Positions 8,475-15,767 of a stretch of DNA of 64,000 nucleotides are shown here, piece after piece. The notes beneath the pieces are model-generated. The model did not search any database. It saw nothing but the letters and a program-made list of their open reading frames with translations, and was not told where the DNA came from. Where the stretch lies: the NCBI GenBank assembly GCA_029239975.1, contig JARBTX010000003.1, forward strand, positions 1 to 64,000. The letters are read 5' to 3'. Within the stretch, counting starts at the first letter, position 1. Each line of letters opens with the position of its first letter. Source of the stretch: Anaerocolumna sp. (GTDB taxonomy: Bacteria > Bacillota > Clostridia > Lachnospirales > Lachnospiraceae). The translations under genes and the position numbers were made by a program.

Positions 8475-10367
8475 CTATATTAAATCCTTCTCTTGACTCT
8501 TAATATACATTTCTAATGAGCTTCGATCAATTAATGCTGATACAACCCCTTGTCTATTTACACAGAAGGCGGCAGCGTAAGTGGCAACTTGAATCGCTTT
8601 CTCTAAGGAATATCCACAAGAAAGGTAGACAGCGAAAGCAGATATGAAAGCATCGGCAGCACCAGTAGTATCCACTACTTTGAGTGGTATGGATGGAAAA
8701 TACTTAGAAATTTCCCTTGTTTTAAGATAACAACCATCGTGACCTAATGTGATGATAACGATTCCTACTCCTTTGTTTAGAAAATAATTGGCTTTGTCTT
8801 CTAGACTTTCTAGGTGGGGACAAAGTAGCTCAGCTTCCTTTTTATTAGGTATGAAAATATCAATATTCTGCATTAAGTCATTATGAACGGATTCTAGAGC
8901 AGCTGGTTTGAAAATGGTTTTTACTCCATGTTTCTTAGCACTTTTTACTGTTTCCATGATTGTGTCCATTGGAATTTCACTCTGTAGAAGGCAGTAACTT
9001 GCATTTACAAACAGCCTACTTTGAGCTTGTATATCTTGTGGTGAAAGGTTTTGGTTTGCACCAGATATAATAGAAATGGTACTCTCACCATCTTTTCCCA
9101 CATGAATGAAAGCTTTTCCAGTTTCTGCACTACTATCTCGTGTGATACCTTGCACATTAATATCATGTTCTGCCAAGGAATTATATATAAGTGTTGACTC
9201 GTAGTCGTTTCCAACACGACCAATGAGAACCGCAGAACGATTTAATTTTGCTACACCCACTGCTTGATTGATACCTTTCCCACCTGGGCTAAGGAAGGAG
9301 CTATTCGAACGAATTGTTCTGCCTGGCCCTGGTAATTCATCTACATTTAACATTCGATCCATATGAATGCTGCCAACGATAATGATTTTCTGTAACTTTA
9401 TTCTGTTTGGTAAGTCAATACTAGAGGTATCTTCAACGGTATAATTAGTGTGGAATGTTGATGTTGATTCTTGATTTTTCTCACAGCGTTTAATTAAATC
9501 TCTTATAATAAAACAACCAAACTCATAATATGGAATTTTAATATAGGAAAGCTTGGGAAATGGTAAGTCTTCACATGTATTATCCTTTAAACAAACTAAG
9601 GATAAATCATTCGGTATTTTATATTGAGATTTTTCAAATTCATCACGTAATTGTAGAGCTGTTGTATAATGTGAACTAACCACAGCGGTAAAGTTATGCA
9701 AAAGTATCTCTGAACTATAATTTGATTGTATACTAGAAAACACCATATTGTCAGAGTAAGTGATACGATTATCATACAAACATCTTTTAAAACCTTCTAT
9801 AACCATTTCTGAACGTACACTATTCTCTTTGATTAAGCAGGCTATCTCTGTATGTTGATGTTTAATCAATTCATTTGTTGCATCATAACTCATTTGTATA
9901 AAATCTATATGATGGGAGTTACTTATAAAGGGACAATTCATATAATTAATTGGTACTTCCTTTTGCTTAAAATAATGTTCGTTAAGTAAGCTTGATTCAT
10001 TTACAGGTTCCCAAATAAGTCCGTCAATGTTGTTTTTGCATAGCATGGTAATATTTTTCGTTTCTTCTGTTAAGGAATTAAGACTATCACATAGAAGCAC
10101 CGAATAACCATTAGCCTGAGCTGTTTCTAAAATTGCCTGTATGAAACGACTATATTTTGAAGTTGATTTTAATAATACACCTAAAATAAATTTCTTTGCA
10201 CTAGAAGATTGAATCATAGAAGAGTACGCAGTATAGTTAAACTCTTTTACAATTTTTAAAACACGATTTCTAGTTTCTGTATTTATATTTTTATCTTTAT
10301 TATTCACTATTTTAGATACGGTAGATGGAGAAACGCCAGCTAATTTAGCAATATCTTTGATTGTCAT
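8475..10367 (-). CDS. LacI-family regulator fused to a ribokinase-like (PfkB) domain
   Basis: A protein of 630 residues with two families joined. Residues 1-55 are a LacI helix-turn-helix (MTIKDIAKLAGVSPSTVSKI). Residues 60-320 resemble the sugar-binding domain of LacI/PurR regulators. Residues 325-625 form a complete PfkB/ribokinase domain with SPGGKGINQAVG near its start and DTTGAADAF near its end. The usual anion-hole motif is GAGD; here it reads GAAD, with the catalytic Asp kept. The ATG at 10367 was chosen because AAGGAG lies 7 bases upstream; the frame is open 27 codons further up. It diverges from rbsK. The kinase part may sense or phosphorylate the inducer sugar. Confidence 0.85.
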   Translation of the reverse strand: MTIKDIAKLAGVSPSTVSKIVNNKDKNINTETRNRVLKIVKEFNYTAYSSMIQSSSAKKFILGVLLKSTSKYSRFIQAILETAQANGYSVLLCDSLNSLTEETKNITMLCKNNIDGLIWEPVNESSLLNEHYFKQKEVPINYMNCPFISNSHHIDFIQMSYDATNELIKHQHTEIACLIKENSVRSEMVIEGFKRCLYDNRITYSDNMVFSSIQSNYSSEILLHNFTAVVSSHYTTALQLRDEFEKSQYKIPNDLSLVCLKDNTCEDLPFPKLSYIKIPYYEFGCFIIRDLIKRCEKNQESTSTFHTNYTVEDTSSIDLPNRIKLQKIIIVGSIHMDRMLNVDELPGPGRTIRSNSSFLSPGGKGINQAVGVAKLNRSAVLIGRVGNDYESTLIYNSLAEHDINVQGITRDSSAETGKAFIHVGKDGESTISIISGANQNLSPQDIQAQSRLFVNASYCLLQSEIPMDTIMETVKSAKKHGVKTIFKPAALESVHNDLMQNIDIFIPNKKEAELLCPHLESLEDKANYFLNKGVGIVIITLGHDGCYLKTREISKYFPSIPLKVVDTTGAADAFISAFAVYLSCGYSLEKAIQVATYAAAFCVNRQGVVSALIDRSSLEMYIKSQEKDLI

Positions 10368-10456
10368 AGTTAATCTCCTTGTGATGAATTCATTGGATAA
10401 TGTTATATTATGTTCTAATGATAGGGAAAAGTCAATATTGTTATACAATTAATACA

Positions 10457-10568
10457 GGAAAACAGTTTATGAAAATAATTTATTATATAAGTAGCACAAA
10501 AAACAAATTGACAATTCTAAAAAGTATGATACTATAAATTTTAGTAAAACACTTTCGGAAAACAGTTT
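10457..10568. promoter_or_regulatory. Divergent control region with two GGAAAACAGTTT repeats and an rbsK promoter
   Basis: GGAAAACAGTTT occurs at 10457-10468 and 10557-10568, exactly 100 bp apart. The second copy lies within a partly symmetric AAACACTTTCGGAAAACAG stretch of the kind LacI proteins bind. Between them is a candidate promoter for rbsK: TTGACA at 10508-10513 and TATAAA at 10533-10538 (19-bp spacing). The likely regulator is the LacI-ribokinase fusion encoded on the other side; binding is inferred. Confidence 0.5.
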
Positions 10569-10609
10569 CAGTGAGTAGTTTATTTGCTTAAAGTGCAAGG
10601 AGGTTTATA

Positions 10610-11539
10610 ATGTCAAACAAGATTTTGGTCATTGGAAGTTGTAATATGGATATGGTAACACAGGTTGAGAATATGCCAGTTGCAGGAGAAACAATCTTAG
10701 GCAGTGGTCTACAATATATACCTGGAGGCAAAGGAGCCAATCAAGCATGTGCTGTTGGAAGTCTTGGTGGCAATGTTACATTGTTAGGCTGTATCGGCAG
10801 AGACGACTTTGGTAAGTTACAACTAATGTCATTACAAAATCGAAATGTTGATGTTACTTCGTTGAAACAAAGTTCCAAGTCAAATACTGGTATAGCTATT
10901 ATTTATGTTAACAAATATGGAAATAATAGTATTGTTGTAATCCCAGGTGCGAATTCAGAAGTTGGCATTGAATACTTACAACAACAAGACAATCATTTTA
11001 AAGAGTGTGATTTCGTGCTTTTACAGATGGAAATTCCTTTAGAGTCCATCTATTATGCAATTAAACGAGCACATGAGCTAGGTAAGAAAGTGATTTTAAA
11101 TCCTGCTCCAGCACCTGATAGTTTACCAGATGATATTTTAAGTAAAATTGATTATTTGACACCAAATGAGACGGAGATTTCTAAACTTTCGAACAGACCA
11201 GTAGAAAACATACAAGAAGTGGAAGAAGCGGCTAAAGTCTTATTAAAAAAAGGCGTAAAGAATCTGCTTATTACCATGGGAGAAAAAGGAGCATGCTTAG
11301 TCAATCATAATACAACACAGGTGTTTGGGACAAGAAAAGTAAATGCTGTTGATACAACTGCAGCAGGTGATTGCTTTAATGGGGCGTTTGTAGTAGCTCT
11401 TTCGGAGGGCAAGGATCACAAAGAAGCGATTGAATTTGCAAATATCGCATCTTCGATTGCCGTAACAAGAAGTGGGGCTCAAAGCTCAATTCCATTAAGA
11501 CAGGAAGTTAATTTAATATTATCAAAAGAAGCCAATTAA
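10610..11539 (+). CDS. rbsK: Ribokinase
   Basis: A protein of 309 residues, the usual length for ribokinase, which makes ribose 5-phosphate from ribose and ATP. The N-terminus has GSCNMDMV and the substrate-site motif PGGKGANQAC. The C-terminal signature DTTAAGDCFNGAF holds the catalytic Asp and anion hole. ITMGEKGAC is also typical. A strong AAGGAGG site precedes the ATG. The gene diverges from the LacI-ribokinase fusion and is followed 107 bases later by an ADP-ribosylglycohydrolase-family gene, so the ribose probably comes from a ribosylated compound. The family also contains kinases for other furanoses. Confidence 0.85.
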   Translation: MSNKILVIGSCNMDMVTQVENMPVAGETILGSGLQYIPGGKGANQACAVGSLGGNVTLLGCIGRDDFGKLQLMSLQNRNVDVTSLKQSSKSNTGIAIIYVNKYGNNSIVVIPGANSEVGIEYLQQQDNHFKECDFVLLQMEIPLESIYYAIKRAHELGKKVILNPAPAPDSLPDDILSKIDYLTPNETEISKLSNRPVENIQEVEEAAKVLLKKGVKNLLITMGEKGACLVNHNTTQVFGTRKVNAVDTTAAGDCFNGAFVVALSEGKDHKEAIEFANIASSIAVTRSGAQSSIPLRQEVNLILSKEAN

Positions 11540-11646
11540 ATGCTCATATAATAACTAGTTCAATTATTTATAAGAAAAACTATTAATAAAAGGAAGTGTA
11601 AGGAAGATTATTATCTTGGTTTATATAGATTTAGGAGGATATCAGA

Positions 11647-13767
11647 TTGATTAGAGAAGATTATATAGAAAGAACTTATGCTGGTTGGCTAGGTAAGATT
11701 ATAGGTATCAGGTTAGGGTCTCCAATCGAGGGTTGGCCTTATGAACAGATTCAAAAGATTTACGGAGAAATTAAGGATTATCTTGTAGACTATAAAGACT
11801 ATGCAGCGGATGATGATAGCAATGGACCATTATTTTTCGTAAGAGCGATTCATGATTACGCGCATCAGATCGATCAAATAACAGAGAAAGAAATGGGTAA
11901 TACCTGGTTGAACTATGCACCTGAAAATCACGCCTTCTTTTGGTGGGGTGGTTATGGTATCTCTACGGAGCATACTGCATATTACAATCTAAAAAGTGGA
12001 ATAGTTGCTCCACGTTCCGGATCAATTGAACAAAATGGCTTAGCATGTGCAGAACAAATCGGCGGTCAAATCTTTAGTGATTGTTGGGGCTTTGTAGCAC
12101 CTGGAAACCCTAAGCTTGCTGCAGAATATGCAAGAAAAATGGCTCGGGTTTCACATGATGGTGAAGCTTTGCATGGTGCCATGTTTGTTGCAGGATGCAT
12201 TAGTGCAGCATACGAAGAAACAGATATTATGAAGGTTATTGAAATTGGGCTTGATTTAATTCCAAAAGACTCAGAATATGCAAGAGTATTAAATGACGTC
12301 ATTCATTTTTATCATAATGATACAAGAAAAAATTGGCGCGATTGTTTGAAATACATTCACACAAACTATGGATATGATAAATATCTAGGGGTTTGCCATA
12401 TCATACCGAATGCTGCTGTGATGATGCTATCCATGCTTTACGGAGAAGGTGATTTTACAAAGACACAATGCATCTGTAATATGTGTGGATGGGATACCGA
12501 CTGTAACGCTGGAAATGTCGGGTCTATTATGGGTGTTTTAGTTGGAATTGATCAGATTGAAGATAAATGGGTGAAACCAATCAATGATTTATTATTATCT
12601 TCAAGTTTGATTGGTGGCTTAAATATTTCCACAGTAGCAAAGACAACAGAAGTGTTCTGTGAGTTGGCATACAAGATTGAAGGTATAGAACCACCCAAGG
12701 ATTTGGTGAATCCAGAAGAATATGTATTAAATTTTAATCTTTCAAAATCTACGCAAGCAATGCGCATTGAGACAAATGATATTCGATCAGAACCACATAT
12801 AGAAAATGTGATGATAGAAGGTACGAATAAACGTTGCTTAAAACTTGTTACGAATCGATTACAAAATTCTAGCGAGATAAAGTTATTTCATAAGACCTAC
12901 TACCAGCCAAAGGATTTACATGATTCTAGATATGATCCTGCATTTACACCGATCTTATATCCAGGGCAAACAATAAAGAGTGTACTTAAAAATGATAGTG
13001 GATTTGAGGTATTAGCGAGACTTTATATCAAAGATATTAATAACGATGTGATTCATTATTCTAAGGCCTACGAATTAACAAGTGAATGGAATGAAATAGA
13101 ATATAATATTCCTAAGATTGAAAATTGCTTAATCAAAGAAGCAGGGATTGAATTTTATAGAAGTGGTAATACAAGGATACATGATAAAGTACTAATTATC
13201 TATATGGAACGGTTTGGTTTCTATGGTAGTCCTGAGTACAACATTGATTTTACCAAAGAGCATATTGAGAATTATGGCTTCGGTCACTGTACTCTTCATA
13301 AGGAAATCAGTCAGTTTACAATGAAAAATGGTATGTGGGAATTAGATGGTGAATACTTAAGTGGTAGTTGCTTTGATGAAGCGGAAGCCTATACGGGTCC
13401 TTATTATCACAAAGACTATGAGTATGAATGTACGTTAAATCCACAGTGTGGTTTTTATCATTTGATTCATTTTAGATTACAAGGGGGAATTCGCAGTTAT
13501 GCATTTGGTTGGTATGGGGAGAACAAGCTAGCACTCTTAAAACGACATAAGGACTATAGTGTACTAGCAAAAAAAGAAGTTTCCCTAATATATCACATGG
13601 ATACAACATTGAAGGTACGAGTGGTAAATAACAAGATAAGTGCGTATGTAAATGGAGAAAAAATATTTGAATTAGAAGATGATGAATTTGGTTATGGGCA
13701 AATTGGTGTAAGTGTGCGAGAGGGAAGTCATTGTCACTTTAAAAATATACGAGTTTGCAGTATTTAA
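11647..13767 (+). CDS. ADP-ribosylglycohydrolase-family protein with beta-rich C-terminal domains
   Basis: A protein of 706 residues. Residues 1-335 follow the ADP-ribosylglycohydrolase fold: AGWLGKIIG near the start, acidic site YAADDDSNGP near residue 57, and CGWDTDCNAGNVGS near residue 280 carrying the second set of metal-binding Asp. Residues 340-530 are beta-rich and not recognised. Residues 530-706 look like a LamG/DUF1080-type jelly roll. There is no signal peptide, so it is probably cytoplasmic. It starts at TTG (11647) with AGGAGG 8 bases upstream. With rbsK beside it, a role in freeing ribose from an N- or O-riboside is likely; the exact substrate is unknown. Confidence 0.75.
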   Translation: MIREDYIERTYAGWLGKIIGIRLGSPIEGWPYEQIQKIYGEIKDYLVDYKDYAADDDSNGPLFFVRAIHDYAHQIDQITEKEMGNTWLNYAPENHAFFWWGGYGISTEHTAYYNLKSGIVAPRSGSIEQNGLACAEQIGGQIFSDCWGFVAPGNPKLAAEYARKMARVSHDGEALHGAMFVAGCISAAYEETDIMKVIEIGLDLIPKDSEYARVLNDVIHFYHNDTRKNWRDCLKYIHTNYGYDKYLGVCHIIPNAAVMMLSMLYGEGDFTKTQCICNMCGWDTDCNAGNVGSIMGVLVGIDQIEDKWVKPINDLLLSSSLIGGLNISTVAKTTEVFCELAYKIEGIEPPKDLVNPEEYVLNFNLSKSTQAMRIETNDIRSEPHIENVMIEGTNKRCLKLVTNRLQNSSEIKLFHKTYYQPKDLHDSRYDPAFTPILYPGQTIKSVLKNDSGFEVLARLYIKDINNDVIHYSKAYELTSEWNEIEYNIPKIENCLIKEAGIEFYRSGNTRIHDKVLIIYMERFGFYGSPEYNIDFTKEHIENYGFGHCTLHKEISQFTMKNGMWELDGEYLSGSCFDEAEAYTGPYYHKDYEYECTLNPQCGFYHLIHFRLQGGIRSYAFGWYGENKLALLKRHKDYSVLAKKEVSLIYHMDTTLKVRVVNNKISAYVNGEKIFELEDDEFGYGQIGVSVREGSHCHFKNIRVCSI

Positions 13768-14247
13768 TCTGATTAGCGGAAAAAATTTTTACGTTCATTT
13801 ATTTTTGCCAAAGTTTTCACATGTTTAAAAAGTAATAGTCAATCTGATTACTAAAAATAACATAATTTAATATTTTAAAGAGTTGTCTAATCGAAATAAG
13901 TAAATTAAATTACAATTTCTTGATTAGTCAACTCTATTATTGGGTTCTTTGTCAATAGTGGGTGTGGGATGAATCCCACACCATTACTGATTTTATAACT
14001 TTTTTATGTTGAGCACCTTAAAAACCTTTTTTTAAACATGCGTAATAAACCACATTTCACCGTTTTTTTATCACATAGAGCAATGTATTATTCTTGTACG
14101 GAAGCGTTTAAAATTACGTATTCCATAGGATATTCTCTTATGTACTTTGATAGCGAATATTACGGAATACCATTATATCGTAAATACATGGGTGATATTG
14201 CAAGGAAATAGGTTATGATTCTTCGTGAAATATTAATTTTGCAGTGA
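13768..14247. other. Intergenic stretch with three inverted repeats and no gene
   Basis: No credible gene is visible here. Three hairpins stand out: 13879-13935 (listed separately); 13961-13982, a perfect 10-bp stem GGTGTGGGAT/ATCCCACACC; and 14118-14170, arms GTATTCC..ATATTC and GAATATTACGGAATAC. The bases GGGTTCTTTGTCAATAGTG at 13942-13960 resemble the outer ends of ISL3-type insertion sequences, but no transposase remains. The stretch may be the scar of a lost element. Confidence 0.35.
13879..13935. repeat. Dispersed hairpin repeat, copy 1
   Basis: The arms AGAGTTGTCTAATC (13879-13892) and GATTAGTCAACTCT (13922-13935) pair with one mismatch. The right half shares CTTGATTAG, the flanking ACAA and the GAGTTGTC arm with the hairpin at 24572-24626, so both appear to be copies of one element. 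It lies 112 bases after the ADP-ribosylglycohydrolase gene and could act as its terminator. Confidence 0.5.
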
Positions 14248-14304
14248 TATAATAGTTTGCAGGTACATATTGGAATATAAACAAACGGTCGTTTATTAAG
14301 GAGG
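14248..14304 (+). promoter_or_regulatory. Promoter -10 box, TetR-like palindrome and ribosome site
   Basis: TATAAT (14248-14253) is a likely -10 box with no clear -35. The near-palindrome AAACGGTCGTTT (14283-14294) has the shape of operators bound by TetR-type dimers and would lie just downstream of the transcription start. AAGGAGG follows at 14298-14304. This arrangement suggests the downstream gene is repressed, perhaps by its own HTH-bearing product. Confidence 0.4.
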
Positions 14305-14323
14305 AAATTGTATATTTAATGAT

Positions 14324-15508
14324 GTGGAGTTAAGAATTAGGAAACGTAATAAGATGCTTTTTGCAAGAAATAGCGAATGTCTTAAGGATTTAAGAAGATT
14401 GATTAGTGAACAAAAACACATAACACTTGTACTATGGGCATTTGAATGCCTACAAATTCCTATGAACGAGTTAATGTCAAAGTATCCAGATAAAATAGAG
14501 ATTAGGAAGGCGTATGAATTCAGTAATGGATGGGCACATGGAACAGTGAAAATGACCATTGCTAAAAGAGCAATTATACGATGTGATGCGGTAGCCAAGG
14601 AAATGGATCAGGAGTATGATATTGCACTTTGCCATGCAATTGGACAGGGGTGCAGGACGGTACAAGTTGAAACTCATGCTCTGAGTATGGTTTTATATGA
14701 ACTATCAGCAATGGTTATTAAGAATCATTATAAGGATTATCAGACAGAAGTTCTTGATAAGATTACGTTTTATATTAATAAATTAAAATGGTGTCAGAAA
14801 CAGGTAGAAAGTTTAGAGAGCTTGCAAGGTTGGGCAGATTTTCTTATTAGAGATGATATTCCTAATAAGGAGAAGTTGCTGTTGGAGAAAGAGAATGAGC
14901 CTATTGATAAGGTAACAAAGGATTCAAATAATACGTATCCCCATGAATCATCAGTTAAAAGTTTTACTTCTGTAAAAAAGCTAGAGCGTCTATTGACATT
15001 ATATTATAATATATTTAAAGAATCTGACGATTTTGGGTTTACTTATGACAAATGGAGAGATTTTTTAATAGAAGATAATTTGAAGGTATCAAAATACACA
15101 GTGGACCGTTATGTCAACGAATTAATCAAAACAGGCAGAGTAACAATAGAACAGGATTATGAGTGGAGTTATAATTTGCATAATAAATTATTTACATCCT
15201 TAGAAGAAATCAATGATTGTATACGTTCTCAAGAAAAGTGGAATGAAGTGGGAAGACCGACAGGAGAGAGTAGAAGGCTTCTACATTTAATACGATTAAT
15301 TGGATGGTTAGATTTATTTCTCCAGTATGGTAAGATATCGGAATCTGAGATTAACCAATTTTATTCTAGTAAATCTGCAAAACGAATGGTTCAGCGTGAT
15401 TTTGCTTTCTTAAAAGAGATAAAAAGTATACCCCTAAATATAAATAGACGTAAGATTAGTTCTAAAGAAAATGGTTTATTTCAGTGGTTTTACGTAGTTC
15501 ATGAGTAA
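14324..15508 (+). CDS. Imm-5-like immunity domain fused to a C-terminal HTH region
   Basis: A protein of about 394 residues. Residues 20-150 match the helical Imm-5-like putative immunity domain: LWAFECL, then a YPD...RKA segment, GWAHGTVKMTIAKRA and ETHALSMVLYEL. Residues 195-394 look like a regulator, ending in RRLLHLIRLIGWL and SAKRMVQRDFAFLKEI, the kind of HTH found ahead of WYL domains. The start is uncertain: the GTG at 14324 is 19 bases from AAGGAGG, while an in-frame ATA at 14312 has ideal spacing (7 bases). The nearby ATG codons are in another frame that stops at once. The fusion hints at a sensor or regulator built on an immunity fold. Confidence 0.6.
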   Translation: MELRIRKRNKMLFARNSECLKDLRRLISEQKHITLVLWAFECLQIPMNELMSKYPDKIEIRKAYEFSNGWAHGTVKMTIAKRAIIRCDAVAKEMDQEYDIALCHAIGQGCRTVQVETHALSMVLYELSAMVIKNHYKDYQTEVLDKITFYINKLKWCQKQVESLESLQGWADFLIRDDIPNKEKLLLEKENEPIDKVTKDSNNTYPHESSVKSFTSVKKLERLLTLYYNIFKESDDFGFTYDKWRDFLIEDNLKVSKYTVDRYVNELIKTGRVTIEQDYEWSYNLHNKLFTSLEEINDCIRSQEKWNEVGRPTGESRRLLHLIRLIGWLDLFLQYGKISESEINQFYSSKSAKRMVQRDFAFLKEIKSIPLNINRRKISSKENGLFQWFYVVHE

Positions 15509-15563
15509 TAGCGACATAAGGTTGAAATGACGCTCTGACAGAAAATTATAAATGTGTTAAGAT

Positions 15564-15604
15564 AGGTTTATCAAATGATACATGGTTTGATAAACCTTTT
15601 CTTG
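15564..15604 (+). terminator. Intrinsic terminator
   Basis: A 12-bp stem (AGGTTTATCAAA / TTTGATAAACCT) with a 10-base loop, followed by TTTTCTT. It lies 56 bases after the Imm-5/HTH gene and separates it from the next transcription unit. Confidence 0.7.
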
Positions 15605-15767
15605 TACCTTGATAATAGAATAATATAACTTATATCAGAGAATAAAGTCTGGGTTAATATGGGTTTAGCTTACTGTTTTGATCCTTTTTCAGTTTATAAC
15701 TGGATATCTACTTAGAAAATATAAATGTATATTGATGACATAATCTTCTTGAAAGGAGTGGGTAAAT

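Noticed and set aside
12066-12767. Minus-strand frames within the ADP-ribosylglycohydrolase gene
   Set aside because: Short shadows without ribosome sites opposite a well-supported gene.
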